Shown piece by piece: positions 45,636 to 55,804 of a stretch of DNA of 64,000 nucleotides (position 1 is its first letter; each line of letters opens with the position of its first letter). The notes under the pieces were generated by a model, which was given only the letters and a program-made list of their open reading frames with translations, was not told where the DNA came from and searched no databases. The stretch is taken from the NCBI RefSeq assembly GCF_000019685.1, contig NC_011229.1:248001-312000 (forward strand), given 5' to 3'. Source of the stretch: Borrelia duttonii Ly. Its GTDB lineage: Bacteria; Spirochaetota; Spirochaetia; Borreliales; Borreliaceae. Both the position numbers and the translations under genes were made by a program.

Positions 45636-47534
45636 CTATCTAGACTCAAAAGGAACATAAGCTACCATTTTAATAATACCGTCATCCTCTACAAAAGTAA
45701 TATTATGATAATCCCTTGGAAGCTCATAATAAGCATCTTTAATATACAACTTAACCCCAGCATAAGCTATATATTCAACAAAAATTTTGCCATCAGTCTT
45801 ACTATTTTCAAGTGCCCTTTGTAAACTTTCTTGTTTATCTTTTACCATTTTTATTTCTAAAATTAAAATATCTCTCTCATTAATAAGTTCATTACAACTA
45901 TCAATTTTTAAAGACTTTTCGGCCTTATCAACAGTAATCTGAATATTTTTCTTCAAAGCAGAAATATCTTTTGTTAAAACCTCAAGACGTTTCTCTATTT
46001 TGACAAGATACTCATTAAATCTAGATAATAAAGATTTTATTTCAGGATCACACCCAACACAAACAGCAGTCTCAGCATTACCCTCAGATCCAATAGAATA
46101 CGCTCTAACTTCCTCTCTTGCATGAATATCAGAACCAACTATTTTAGATTTTTTCCCAATACAGAGTACCTTTTTTGTACAAGAAACAACAGAATTAACA
46201 ATTCCTCTTACAACTTCAATATTACCCTCACATCGTACATCAACATTTTCTAAAAATTTAGATTTAATAGATTTCTTAGCATAAATTTCCGAACCACCCT
46301 TACCATTAGCTCCACTACGAAGAACAATAGAGCCATCTGTACTCAAATTACATCTACCAACAAGTCCATTAACCTCTATTCCACTCTTAGCCATAACATT
46401 ATATCCATCCAAAATACTTCCCTTAATTAATACCATACCGTTATTCACTATATTACCAGTAGCAGGACCAACATCACCATCAACAACATAAACATTATGT
46501 ACAGCAATAATACCATTCTCAATAAATATATATCCATCACATCCTGCAAGAATTTTATTTCCTTCCCTTAAAGTATTCTCTCCCAAAACCAAATTCAATT
46601 CCCGACCACTCTCTGCTTTTAATATCTTTCCAAAAACAGTATATCCATCAATACCCCTTGACAAAGGAACAATTTCTGCAAGCTCATCTCCCTTATTAAC
46701 ATTCCTAAATTCATTACCCATAGCACCATATTCAGCTGAATACTTACTCTTCACAACAAAATTAACATAAGCATCCCTTCCTTTAACAGAATTAACTCCT
46801 TTTGCCATCTCAATTGATTCACCATAAAATGGATAGTCCACAAATTCTTTTATTTTATTTCGAAGCAATGCTTTATCTACGACTCCATATTTTTTAAGAA
46901 TATTAAAAATATCTTTTTCTAAAACTTCAGCACCATTAGGTCCAGGAGTAGTAAATTCAATAGTTACTGACATTGAGTCTTCTGATATATGAACCATCAT
47001 AGTTACACTCTCTGCAAGTTCAGCATCAAAATCAGAGACACGTTCATATTCACCACTAGCATTTTCAACTATTGTTCTAACAAAATTCTTATCCAAATTT
47101 TTAATATTACTATAAGATGCAAATTTATCCATTACATCCTTAAAAGTAACAACACTTCCTCCTCCTTGAGCAGGTGTAACTTTTAAAAATACTCCCTTGG
47201 CACTTCTTCTTATAAAAAACTTTCCATCCAAAGAAATACTCTCATCAGATTCGCTTTGTGAACTTAAAACATCAAGAACCCCAAATTTTGAATAAGAATT
47301 TTTATAAGCAACTATTCTCCATTTCTTCTCACCATACCCAAATATCCCATTATTTCCACGTACTAAAATCTCATAATCCAAATCTTTATATGGCACTGAA
47401 AGTTCCAAAGAAGCATCATTTAAAGCCTCTTCAAGAGTATCCGCTTCTATTTCTATTAAACGAACCTTATTTTCTCTCTCTAAATATCGTCTTATTTTTT
47501 CTCTTAAATCAGCAAAATCACCAATATCAGTCAT
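45636..47534 (-). CDS. FapA/DUF342-family polymer-like protein with N-terminal Jag-N-like domain (BB0267-like)
   Basis: A 632-residue protein. Residues about 18-75 resemble the Jag N-terminal domain (EADTLEEALNDASLEL then GIFGYGEKKWRIV). The middle (about 270-490) is a DUF342/FapA beta-helix: repeated Gly-rich turns such as GDVGPATGNIVNNGMVLIKGSILDG and GSIVLRSGANGKGG. A coiled coil (about 500-590) precedes a small C-terminal domain. FapA proteins form envelope-associated scaffolds. It lies 2 nt after the preceding membrane gene, so it is part of the run that continues from the flagellar genes. Function in Borrelia unknown. Confidence 0.82.
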   Translation of the reverse strand: MTDIGDFADLREKIRRYLERENKVRLIEIEADTLEEALNDASLELSVPYKDLDYEILVRGNNGIFGYGEKKWRIVAYKNSYSKFGVLDVLSSQSESDESISLDGKFFIRRSAKGVFLKVTPAQGGGSVVTFKDVMDKFASYSNIKNLDKNFVRTIVENASGEYERVSDFDAELAESVTMMVHISEDSMSVTIEFTTPGPNGAEVLEKDIFNILKKYGVVDKALLRNKIKEFVDYPFYGESIEMAKGVNSVKGRDAYVNFVVKSKYSAEYGAMGNEFRNVNKGDELAEIVPLSRGIDGYTVFGKILKAESGRELNLVLGENTLREGNKILAGCDGYIFIENGIIAVHNVYVVDGDVGPATGNIVNNGMVLIKGSILDGYNVMAKSGIEVNGLVGRCNLSTDGSIVLRSGANGKGGSEIYAKKSIKSKFLENVDVRCEGNIEVVRGIVNSVVSCTKKVLCIGKKSKIVGSDIHAREEVRAYSIGSEGNAETAVCVGCDPEIKSLLSRFNEYLVKIEKRLEVLTKDISALKKNIQITVDKAEKSLKIDSCNELINERDILILEIKMVKDKQESLQRALENSKTDGKIFVEYIAYAGVKLYIKDAYYELPRDYHNITFVEDDGIIKMVAYVPFESR

Positions 47535-47536
47535 AA

Positions 47537-48025
47537 TTATTCCTTTTTATTAATCAAAGTCTTAATAGTATCAGCAACAACTTTGGGATCACTGTTCTTA
47601 ACATATGAAATCTGTTCTGATAATTTACTCTCAAAATTAACATTATTTTGCCTATCTCTAACATCCGCATACTTGTTCAAGTCTTCAGAAAAATCATAAT
47701 TGCTATTATCAACTTTATCATTCTTACTTGAAAAATCCTTTATCAAGGAAGAATCTATATCATTAGGTTCAGGTTGAGAATTATCATTTTTATTAATAAC
47801 ATCCTTATTACTACTCAAATCATTATCTTTAAAGAGTTCATACAAATACTTGTTATATATAAATTCAATTAAAAGTCCTATAGCAAAAAAAATTAAAAAT
47901 TGAAGAAATGCTCTAAATAATACTGTCAAAAAAGACACCCGAGCAAAAATACCAAGAATCATCGCAAGAATAAATGCAAATGAACTAAATAATAAAACAT
48001 ACTTGCTTTTTTTCCCAAATAACAT
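47537..48025 (-). CDS. Small membrane protein downstream of flhG (BB0268-like)
   Basis: A 162-residue protein with two hydrophobic helices at the N terminus (about residues 8-28 and 32-58), followed by a long polar, Asp/Ser/Lys-rich tail and a short C-terminal helix (DPKVVADTIKTLINK). Both ends are probably cytoplasmic. It lies 6 nt after flhG and 2 nt before the FapA-family gene. In B. burgdorferi the region is tied to flagellar or hook assembly in some reports; I cannot confirm that from the sequence. TAGGT precedes the ATG. Confidence 0.65.
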   Translation of the reverse strand: MLFGKKSKYVLLFSSFAFILAMILGIFARVSFLTVLFRAFLQFLIFFAIGLLIEFIYNKYLYELFKDNDLSSNKDVINKNDNSQPEPNDIDSSLIKDFSSKNDKVDNSNYDFSEDLNKYADVRDRQNNVNFESKLSEQISYVKNSDPKVVADTIKTLINKKE

Positions 48026-48031
48026 AATTAC

Positions 48032-48922
48032 CTATTCCATGCCAAAAAATTTAGATATAAAACCTATCACACCTCTCCTTTTTTTATTATCAAGAGTAAT
48101 CTCTTCAAGAGCAGCAACAATAGAATCAAGACAATAACTAGCTTTACTATTAGGATTCAATAAAATAAAAGGTCTCTGCTTAAAAACAGAATTTTTAATA
48201 TTTTGATCCTCATAAACATAACCTAAATAATCAACATTTAAATTCAAAAACTGATTCGATATATCAACAACTTTCTTAGCCACTATTTTTCCTTCACTAA
48301 CATTAGCAACTCTATTTACAACCAGTCTTAAATTTTTTAAATTTTCCATCTTATGAGACAAAACCTTAATGATACCATAAGCATCAGTTATGGAGGTAGG
48401 TTCTGGAGTTGTTACAATAACCACATCATCACTAGAGAACAAAAACGAAATAACCTGTCTTGAAATTCCAGCACTAGTATCTATTATCACTATATCATAT
48501 TCATAAACTTTTAATAATTCTTTTATAAACTGGTTCATCTCGGTTTCTGACAAATCCAAAAGTTCTGTTGTTCCAGAAGCACCAGCTAAGAGATCAATAT
48601 TATATTCTGTCTTAGTAATTACGTCTTGGATACAGCGACCTTGTACAATCATATGATAAATATTGTACTTTGGAATCACTCCAAGTAAAATGTTAATATT
48701 AGCCATACCAATATCTGCATCAAAAACTAAAACTTTTTTACCAAGATGTGCATATTTAAGAGCAAGCCCCACAGCAATATTACTTTTCCCAACACCACCT
48801 TTACCACTAGTAACAGAAATAAATCTTGTTTTATTATTTTGTATTTTATCATCAACAACAAAGCTAGACTTATTATTTAATCTCATAATATCACGTAAAC
48901 TTTGAGCCTGATCTTCCATCAT
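48032..48922 (-). CDS. flhG: MinD-like ATPase FlhG (YlxH)
   Basis: A 296-residue deviant-Walker ATPase: [20 protein letters not shown] near residue 40, [18 protein letters not shown], and [12 protein letters not shown]. It regulates flagellar number and placement with FlhF. The first about 20 residues ([11 protein letters not shown]) form the polar helix with the Gln/Leu/Arg pattern that in other FlhG proteins stimulates FlhF GTPase. A C-terminal amphipathic helix ([15 protein letters not shown]) should bind membrane. Two adjacent ATGs are possible starts (48922, 48919). Nine bases separate it from flhF. Confidence 0.93.
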   Translation of the reverse strand: MMEDQAQSLRDIMRLNNKSSFVVDDKIQNNKTRFISVTSGKGGVGKSNIAVGLALKYAHLGKKVLVFDADIGMANINILLGVIPKYNIYHMIVQGRCIQDVITKTEYNIDLLAGASGTTELLDLSETEMNQFIKELLKVYEYDIVIIDTSAGISRQVISFLFSSDDVVIVTTPEPTSITDAYGIIKVLSHKMENLKNLRLVVNRVANVSEGKIVAKKVVDISNQFLNLNVDYLGYVYEDQNIKNSVFKQRPFILLNPNSKASYCLDSIVAALEEITLDNKKRRGVIGFISKFFGME

Positions 48923-48931
48923 ATATTATCC

Positions 48932-50098
48932 TTAATAATAAGATTTACTTTTTAGCTTTCGAATAAATTCAACATCATCACTTATTCTATATCCATTTAT
49001 TTTTTTAATGAAGGTAAGCGGTTCTGCAATACTAATATTATGAGGAACAATTTGCCCATCAGTAACATAAGAAACTTCCTTTCTCATTTCATGAATCAAA
49101 CTTATCAAATTACCAACACATGTTGTCTCATCAAGCTTTGTAAAAATCACAGTTTTATAACTAAAAGGAGAAAACTGATGAAATATTTCTTTTATATCTG
49201 ATGTTTTTGTCGTAGAACTTACAGCCAAATGAAATTCAGCATCACGACCACAAGCATTAAGAAGTTCTTTCATCTCAGCAAGTTTCATAAAGTCCTTAGG
49301 ACTCTTACCAATTGTATCAATAAGAACAAGATCAAAATCTTTTGACTGTGTAATCTCTTCCTTTAAATCTTTAAAAGATTCAATTGCTTTAACAGGAATT
49401 CCCATAATATCACCATACGTCTGAATTTGTTTTTTAGCACCTATTCGATAATTATCAATAGTAATAATCTTAATATTTAAATTCTTATCATCACTATTAA
49501 TACCATAAATCGCTGCAAGTTTTGCAATGGTAGTAGTCTTCCCAACACCCGTTGGCCCAACTAAAATAAAAATCCTTTTCTTAAGATTATCAATAAGAGA
49601 ACCTGAACATTTAATAGTTTTAGCAATATATATTATTACACTATCTTTGACTTTATCATAATCATCAAGATCAGATAAACTAAATTCCTTTTTAATAAAA
49701 TTATTAATATCTCTAATATAACTTTCAGAAAAATCATTACTACGTAAAATATCTTCTATTTTTAAAATAGTTGGATGATTAATTTCTTCCTTTTTATGTG
49801 CAAGTTCATTTTTAAGAGATTTAACTTCCTTAATTACATCTTCAATTGAAGAAGTCTCTTCTTTTTTAATACTTTGAAGAATCTTACGTTTTTCTTCCTC
49901 AACATTTATTTGCTGTTGTCCAATGTCATACCTAACATAACCTGAAACCTCAATCCAATCCCTACTAAATAATCCAAATATTCCTCCATGAGATATTGTC
50001 TTATAAGTCATAACTCTAGCATTTTTTCCATACTTTCTCTTAACAGTTTCTATAACTTCATTATAAGTAGGACCTCTTTCTGTAAAATACTGAACCAT
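48932..50098 (-). CDS. flhF: Flagellar SRP-type GTPase FlhF
   Basis: A 388-residue protein of the SRP GTPase family. An N-terminal B domain (QYFTERGPTYNEVIETVKRKYG) leads to a charged linker, then the NG domain with FILVGPTGVGKTTTIAKLAA near residue 185, DLVLIDTIGKSPKD and FTKLDETTCVGN. It specifies flagellar position and number. The start is placed at the ATG at 50098 (AAGAG 7 nt upstream); the frame extends to a TTG at 50113 that overlaps flhA, which looks spurious. FlhG follows 9 nt downstream. Confidence 0.94.
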   Translation of the reverse strand: MVQYFTERGPTYNEVIETVKRKYGKNARVMTYKTISHGGIFGLFSRDWIEVSGYVRYDIGQQQINVEEEKRKILQSIKKEETSSIEDVIKEVKSLKNELAHKKEEINHPTILKIEDILRSNDFSESYIRDINNFIKKEFSLSDLDDYDKVKDSVIIYIAKTIKCSGSLIDNLKKRIFILVGPTGVGKTTTIAKLAAIYGINSDDKNLNIKIITIDNYRIGAKKQIQTYGDIMGIPVKAIESFKDLKEEITQSKDFDLVLIDTIGKSPKDFMKLAEMKELLNACGRDAEFHLAVSSTTKTSDIKEIFHQFSPFSYKTVIFTKLDETTCVGNLISLIHEMRKEVSYVTDGQIVPHNISIAEPLTFIKKINGYRISDDVEFIRKLKSKSYY

Positions 50099-50102
50099 AA
50101 TA

Positions 50103-52190
50103 TTACTCTTCAACCTCTACTGTTTTAAGTACATTAACTTTAACATTTTTAGGAACCTCTAAAACAGATATAACAACAACATCTGAAAGCTCTCTACTTG
50201 TTAAAACCCTTATTACAGGACGTGCCGATTCACTAGATAATATAATGGGATAATATCCTTGCGATTGAACTTCATTTACAAGTACAAAGAGTTCATAAAG
50301 AAATTTAGATTTTAAATTTGGATCAAGGGAACTTACAAGATCGTTATTGGCCTCAAATCTTGAATCAATTATCTTCTGTTCAAATTCTGGATTAATTGTT
50401 ATTACATTAAGCTCTAAATTAGAGTCCAGATATACATTAACTATTTGCCTTCCAATTGCTTGCCTACATTTCTCAATTAAAAAAAATGTATCTTTAGTAA
50501 CATTTGTAAAATCAGCTATTGTTTCAAAAATTGTAACTAAATTACGTATTGAAACTTGTTCTCGCAAAAGACCTTGTAACACTCTTTGAATCTCTCCAAC
50601 CGAAAAATCTTTTAAAACTTCTTCAACAATAGCTCCATAATCTTTTTTAAAGACATCAAGAATATTTTGAACATCTTGACGTGTTAAAATCTCATAAGAA
50701 TGTCTCTTAATAAGTTCAGTCATATGCGTCGCAATAATTGAAGGTGGATCAACTACAGTATAGCCCAATTTCTCAGCAATTTCTCTCACATCATCATTCA
50801 CCCAAATAGATGGAAGACCAAATGACGGATCTTTTGTAAGATCTCCTTCAAGACCAGAATCCAAACCTACATTTATAACCAAAAACTTACCTAACTTAAT
50901 CTCTCCATGCCCAATCTCCACTCCTCTAAGTTTAAATGAATATTCATTTGGCTCAAGCCGCATATTATCCACTATTCTAATTTTAGGAACAACTATTCCA
51001 AATTCAAGAGCAATCTCACGACGTATTTTTACAATACGATCAAGAAGTTCTGATGTTTTAGAATCATCAACTATTGGAACAAGATTATATCCAATTTCTA
51101 AAGCCAATGGATCTAAAGGTACTACTGGTGTAATTTCCTTATCCGCATAACTTAATATTTGCTCTTCAGCTTTCTGTTTTTCATAAAGTTCTCTATCCCT
51201 AGATAAATTAGAGAGTGAATAAGCAAAAAATCCTATCAATAAACTCAAAAGAATCAGTATTAATGTAGGAAATCCTGGAAGAAATGCCAAAAATAGCAAA
51301 AATCCAGATACAATCCAATAAATTCCTGCATAGGAAGTAAATTGTTCAAAAATTTCCCCTCCAAAACTATTTTTTGATATCGACCTAGTAACAATAAGAC
51401 CTGTTGCTGTTGAAATCAATAAAGCTGGAAGTTGAGAAACAAGCCCATCTCCAACAGTTAAAGACACATAATTATTAATTGCATCATTAAAATTAAGACC
51501 TTGAAGGGTTACTCCTACTATAAGCCCTCCAAGAATATTTATAAGAGTTATTAAAAATCCAACTTTCACATTCCCAGAAACAAATTTAGAAGCACCATCC
51601 ATAGCACCATAAAAATTCACTTCAGATTGCAAATCATTTTTTTGTCTTGTAGCCTCTTCTTCTGTCAAATTCCCAGAACTATAAGCAGAATCAATAGCCA
51701 TTTGTTTACCAGGAAGAGCATCAAGAGCAAAACGAGCAGCAACTTCAGCAACTCTAGTAGCACCTTTTGTTATAACAATAAACTGAACAGCAATAATAAT
51801 AAGAAATATTATAAATCCTACAACAAGACCTTGAGTTCCAGAACTTCCAACAACAAATGTTCCAAAGGTTCTTATCATTTGACCATCAAAATTGATTCCT
51901 TTGATCAAAATTAATCTAGTAGAAGAAATATTTAAAACAAGACCAAAAATAGTCATAACAAGTAAAAGTGTTGGAAAAACCGAAAAATCGAGTGGACGCT
52001 TAGAATAAAGAACAATAAGAATAATTAAAAGACTCATCATTAAATTAATCGCAATCAAAGCATCTAAAATAAATGCAGGAAGAGGTAAAATAAAGCCAGC
52101 AACAATAAGTATTAATCCAACTGAAACTATTAAATCAGCTTTATTATTAAGCCCAAAATACCCTAATAAAGAATTTTTCTCTAAGTCCAA
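50103..52190 (-). CDS. flhA: Flagellar export gate protein FlhA
   Basis: A 695-residue protein: eight membrane helices in the first about 330 residues with the FHIPEP-type loop (for example ATRVAEVAARFALDALPGKQM), then a large cytoplasmic domain that forms the nonameric export ring. It uses the proton-motive force and docks substrate-chaperone complexes. The start is TTG at 52190 with AGAGG 9 nt upstream. It lies 12 nt downstream of flhB and is followed by flhF. Confidence 0.96.
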   Translation of the reverse strand: MDLEKNSLLGYFGLNNKADLIVSVGLILIVAGFILPLPAFILDALIAINLMMSLLIILIVLYSKRPLDFSVFPTLLLVMTIFGLVLNISSTRLILIKGINFDGQMIRTFGTFVVGSSGTQGLVVGFIIFLIIIAVQFIVITKGATRVAEVAARFALDALPGKQMAIDSAYSSGNLTEEEATRQKNDLQSEVNFYGAMDGASKFVSGNVKVGFLITLINILGGLIVGVTLQGLNFNDAINNYVSLTVGDGLVSQLPALLISTATGLIVTRSISKNSFGGEIFEQFTSYAGIYWIVSGFLLFLAFLPGFPTLILILLSLLIGFFAYSLSNLSRDRELYEKQKAEEQILSYADKEITPVVPLDPLALEIGYNLVPIVDDSKTSELLDRIVKIRREIALEFGIVVPKIRIVDNMRLEPNEYSFKLRGVEIGHGEIKLGKFLVINVGLDSGLEGDLTKDPSFGLPSIWVNDDVREIAEKLGYTVVDPPSIIATHMTELIKRHSYEILTRQDVQNILDVFKKDYGAIVEEVLKDFSVGEIQRVLQGLLREQVSIRNLVTIFETIADFTNVTKDTFFLIEKCRQAIGRQIVNVYLDSNLELNVITINPEFEQKIIDSRFEANNDLVSSLDPNLKSKFLYELFVLVNEVQSQGYYPIILSSESARPVIRVLTSRELSDVVVISVLEVPKNVKVNVLKTVEVEE

Positions 52191-52202
52191 TAACTTAAAC
52201 CT

Positions 52203-53324
52203 CTAATTAAATTTTTTAGCAATAGAATATACCTTCACAAGAATTTTAGAAACAATTTCCCAATATTCTCTTGGAATCTCTTCATTAATATCAACATTAG
52301 CATAAAGATCCCTTGCAAGTGGCTTATTTTCCACTATAGAAACATTATTTTCTCTTGCAATTTGTTTAATTACAAATGCAATTTCATCTTGTCCTTTTGC
52401 AAGCACTTTTGGTGCTAACATAGTATTGCTATCCCATTTAATAGCAACAGCAAAATGCTCTGGATTTGTAATTACCACATCTGCTTGAGGAACTGCTACC
52501 CTCAAATTAACATTTAAAATTTCTCTCATTCGCTCCCGCATTCTAGAACGGAGCAGAGGATCTCCTTCCATTTCCTTTCGCTCTTGCTTGATCTCTTCTT
52601 TTGTCATTTTCAAATTCTCAATATAACGAGCTCTTTGAAAAAGATAATCTAGTACACTAAGACCCATCAATACCATCACTGAAAAAAAACATATTCTATA
52701 AGCAAGACTTAATATTACAGAAATACCGCCTTCAAGGCTATACTCAGGCATTTTTGAAATTTTACCTATATTGCTTTTCAGCATAATATAATATATAAAA
52801 GATATTATAGCAATTTTCAATAAACTTTTAAACAAATTAAAAAAAGCATCAACTGAACCAAAAGAATTTTTCATCCATTTTGAAAAATTTGGATTTATTC
52901 TATCCCATTTAGGCATTATAGGCTTAAGAGTCATAACAAAGCCAACTTGCATAATATTAACTAAAAATCCAACTATAAAAGACACTATAAAAAATATACT
53001 CACATATCTAAATAGAGGTCTAATATATGCAAAACTCAATGAATAAATACTAATTGACATTACTTCTGGTAACTTACTAGCCTGCCATTTAAAAATATCC
53101 ATTAATTCTTGAGCAAAATAAGATAACATAAAAAAAAATACAGCAAACAATATAAAAAGAGAAATGGATGAATTAATTTCTATTGATTTTAACACTTGAC
53201 CTTCTCTTCTTGCTTTTTGTTTTCTTTGCTCAGTAGGAACTTCAGTTCTGCCCTCATCCTCTGAGGCAAAAAAATTAAGGGGTATATACCAACTTTTATT
53301 TAAAAATTCATCTCTAGTATTCAT
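52203..53324 (-). CDS. flhB: Flagellar export switch protein FlhB
   Basis: A 373-residue protein with four membrane helices (about residues 52-230) and a cytoplasmic domain with the autocleavage site at residues 287-290. The site reads NPEH rather than the usual NPTH; Asn and Pro are kept, so cleavage should still occur. FlhB switches export from rod-hook to filament substrates. The N-terminal EDEGRTEVPTEQRKQKARREGQ region is family-typical. It overlaps fliR by 4 nt (ATGA). Confidence 0.96.
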   Translation of the reverse strand: MNTRDEFLNKSWYIPLNFFASEDEGRTEVPTEQRKQKARREGQVLKSIEINSSISLFILFAVFFFMLSYFAQELMDIFKWQASKLPEVMSISIYSLSFAYIRPLFRYVSIFFIVSFIVGFLVNIMQVGFVMTLKPIMPKWDRINPNFSKWMKNSFGSVDAFFNLFKSLLKIAIISFIYYIMLKSNIGKISKMPEYSLEGGISVILSLAYRICFFSVMVLMGLSVLDYLFQRARYIENLKMTKEEIKQERKEMEGDPLLRSRMRERMREILNVNLRVAVPQADVVITNPEHFAVAIKWDSNTMLAPKVLAKGQDEIAFVIKQIARENNVSIVENKPLARDLYANVDINEEIPREYWEIVSKILVKVYSIAKKFN

Positions 53325-54109
53325 TTTAAAGTCTCAGAAAATAAATTTAATGCATTACGCATAGATTCTAAGCTAAGTTCAATTACTCTTTTAACAGATA
53401 TCACAAAACTTGGAAAAGTAATATATAAAACAATTAATCCCAATCCCAAAGAAATCGCAAAACTAATCATTAATAAATTAATTTGAGGAGATGTTTTGGA
53501 AATTATACCTAAAATTAAATATAAAAGTAAAAGAACTCCTAATATTGGAAGAGACATTATTAAAGATTTTTCAAAAAGAATAGCAAAAGAATAAAATACT
53601 AACTTTATAAATTCATAATTCTTTATATTAACCATATTCTCAACTCTAACATTTAAGACAGAATCATAAACCCCAATAACTAAAAAACGAAATAAAAAAT
53701 CATTTGATAAAAACACAATCAAAAAAAGATAAGTAAATATTTGAGATATTACCAAATTATCCTCTTCTGCAAAAACATCAAAAATATTTGCATAAGCAAG
53801 TCCCATCTGATTTGAGAAAAAAAAACCAAGTAAATGAAACACATTAAAAATAATACTTACAAAAAAAGCTTGAATAAGTCCTAAAATAGCCTCTCCTAGC
53901 AATATTAATACAAATGCAGTCAAATTATTCAAAGGATAGACAACATTTACCTTATCTACAACAATAATGGACAAAATCAATGAAAAGAAAAAATTTAAAT
54001 AACCCATTTTAATAGTCGAAAAAAAAGGTGAAAATCTTAAAAAAATAAAAATTCTAATAAAAATAGGTAAAACCACAAAAGACTTTAAAATCAAAAAATC
54101 CATATTCAT
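53321..54109 (-). CDS. fliR: Flagellar export gate protein FliR
   Basis: A 262-residue polytopic protein with about six hydrophobic segments and family stretches such as LGEAILGLIQAFFVSIIF and NQMGLAYANIFD. Together with FliP and FliQ it forms the helical export channel core. It lies 16 nt after fliQ and overlaps flhB by 4 nt. The ribosome-binding site is weak. Confidence 0.94.
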   Translation of the reverse strand: MNMDFLILKSFVVLPIFIRIFIFLRFSPFFSTIKMGYLNFFFSLILSIIVVDKVNVVYPLNNLTAFVLILLGEAILGLIQAFFVSIIFNVFHLLGFFFSNQMGLAYANIFDVFAEEDNLVISQIFTYLFLIVFLSNDFLFRFLVIGVYDSVLNVRVENMVNIKNYEFIKLVFYSFAILFEKSLIMSLPILGVLLLLYLILGIISKTSPQINLLMISFAISLGLGLIVLYITFPSFVISVKRVIELSLESMRNALNLFSETLK

Positions 54110-54125
54110 AGATTAATCCAGACAT

Positions 54126-54389
54126 TTACATATTTTGTATCTGATTAAAAACTAAAAACGTAAATTGCATAAGTTTCTTTAAAATCCAAGGTCCAAATAT
54201 CACAAGAACTAAGAGTATTATAATAATTTTGGGAATAAAACTAAGTGTTTGATCTTGAATCGAAGTAACAGCCTGAAAAATTGAAACTAAAAGACCAACT
54301 ATAAGAGCTGTAATTAACATTGGCGCTGAGAGAATAATAATATTTTCAATAGATATTTTAATCAAATAAATAATTTGTCCAGTTGTCAC
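54126..54389 (-). CDS. fliQ: Flagellar export gate protein FliQ
   Basis: An 87-residue protein with two membrane helices, TAPMLITALIVGLLVSIFQAVT-like helix 1 and IILLVLVIFGPWILKKL helix 2, and the polar link SIQDQTLSFIPK. Four copies line the FliPQR channel. The start is GTG at 54389, with GAGG 6 nt upstream. It lies 8 nt after fliP. Confidence 0.94.
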   Translation of the reverse strand: MTTGQIIYLIKISIENIIILSAPMLITALIVGLLVSIFQAVTSIQDQTLSFIPKIIIILLVLVIFGPWILKKLMQFTFLVFNQIQNM

Positions 54390-54397
54390 TTATGACC

Positions 54398-55162
54398 TCA
54401 CATAAAACTTTTTATAAGTCCACTAGTAATCAAAGTCCAACCATCCACCATAACAAAAAGTATAAGCTTAAATGGTAATGATATTATTACAGGTGGCAAC
54501 ATTATCATACCCATTGCCATTAAAACTGCAGCTACAATAATATCTATTATTATAAATGGTAAAAAGATCAAAATACCCATTTTAAAAGCAACTTTGAGTT
54601 CATGTAAAATAAAAGATGCAATAAGAACATGTGTTGGAACTTCACTAAAGTTTTTAGGTTTTGCATAATCACTAATACTCATAAACAATCTAATCTCCTC
54701 ATGCCTACTATTAGACATCTGTTTATACATAAAATTTCTAAGTGGAGCAATCCCTCTATCATAAAATTCATTAAAATTTATTTTAGAATCTCTCAAAGGT
54801 AAATATGCATCTTTATATATTATGTTAAAAGTTGGCCACATAGTAAAAAGAGTTAAAAATAAAGCTAATCCCATTATTACCTGATTAGGTGGTGATTGCT
54901 GAAGTGATAATGCTCTTCTAATAAAATCCAATACTATTGCTATCCTTAAAAAGGAAGTCATCAAAACCAAAAAAGCTGGAGAAAGCGTTATGATGCTTAA
55001 TATTAATAAAAGTTGCAGAGGAAAAACTATGCCACCACCAAAAGAATTTAAAAAATCAACAAATGGAAAATTCAATCCAGTAGTAGGTTGCAAAGACTTG
55101 GTTTGAGCAAATGCAAAATTTACAACTCCAAATAACAACAAAAAACTTAATTTTTTATTCAA
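54398..55162 (-). CDS. fliP: Flagellar export gate protein FliP
   Basis: A 254-residue protein with a cleavable-type signal peptide (residues 1-19, ending AFAQ) and four further membrane helices. Family motifs MTSFLRIAIVLDFIRRAL, QQSPPNQVIMGLALFLT and the Met-rich VAAVLMAMGMIMLPP gate region are intact. Five copies form the export channel with FliQ and FliR. It lies 9 nt downstream of the FliO-like gene. Confidence 0.96.
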   Translation of the reverse strand: MNKKLSFLLLFGVVNFAFAQTKSLQPTTGLNFPFVDFLNSFGGGIVFPLQLLLILSIITLSPAFLVLMTSFLRIAIVLDFIRRALSLQQSPPNQVIMGLALFLTLFTMWPTFNIIYKDAYLPLRDSKINFNEFYDRGIAPLRNFMYKQMSNSRHEEIRLFMSISDYAKPKNFSEVPTHVLIASFILHELKVAFKMGILIFLPFIIIDIIVAAVLMAMGMIMLPPVIISLPFKLILFVMVDGWTLITSGLIKSFM

Positions 55163-55171
55163 ATTTAACCT

Positions 55172-55804
55172 CTAAAACTTTTTTAATCTATCCTGTTTAC
55201 TTTTCAAAGAAGTCTCAATATCATTTTCCAACTCCGCATATTCATCATGATCATTAATAAATGATTTATCTTTCTTATTATTGCGTAATATTTTATTAAA
55301 AATTGACTTAAATGAATTTATATTACCACGGCTCTTAATTTTATTAAGTTGAAATTCTAAATTCTCCAACTCTTCACTTGTTGTTATCTCCTTTAGTACA
55401 ATAGAAGAACTATTTGATACTAAAAATACATAAACATTGCCTAATACATTAACAATCCTTATAGAATTTTTATTATCTATTTCATAAAAAGCAAGTTCTC
55501 TTATTAAACTCGACATATCATTATTTTTATTTTTTTTATAGCTTAAAATCATTTTCTTAAATAAAAAAATAAAAATAACAAAAAAAAGAAAAAACAAAAC
55601 CAAAGTAAACAAATCTGTAACATTAAAAAGAGATATGCTTTGTATGTCTTGATTATCTAAAACAACCTTATTATCATCAAATATTGGCAAATTAACTTCA
55701 TTTTCTAATTTAGAAGTAACATTTAAATCACTCTCATTATCCTGCGCAAATAAATTTTCTGCAAAAAATACAATAAAAGTGAAAAATAAAATTAACCTAT
55801 TCAT
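55172..55804 (-). CDS. fliO: FliO/FliZ-like flagellar assembly membrane protein
   Basis: A 210-residue protein with an N-terminal signal (residues 1-20, ending NLFAQ), a polar part, a strong membrane helix (about 66-88) and a cytoplasmic domain. The position between fliN and fliP and the topology are those of FliO (called FliZ in Borrelia). It is likely a chaperone for assembling the FliP ring. Its start lies inside the fliN end (8-nt overlap). Assignment is by context and topology because FliO diverges fast. Confidence 0.8.
   Translation of the reverse strand: MNRLILFFTFIVFFAENLFAQDNESDLNVTSKLENEVNLPIFDDNKVVLDNQDIQSISLFNVTDLFTLVLFFLFFVIFIFLFKKMILSYKKNKNNDMSSLIRELAFYEIDNKNSIRIVNVLGNVYVFLVSNSSSIVLKEITTSEELENLEFQLNKIKSRGNINSFKSIFNKILRNNKKDKSFINDHDEYAELENDIETSLKSKQDRLKKF

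Noticed and set aside
50099..50113. Upstream TTG start for flhF
   Set aside because: It overlaps the flhA stop region and lacks a ribosome-binding site; the ATG at 50098 matches the FlhF N terminus.
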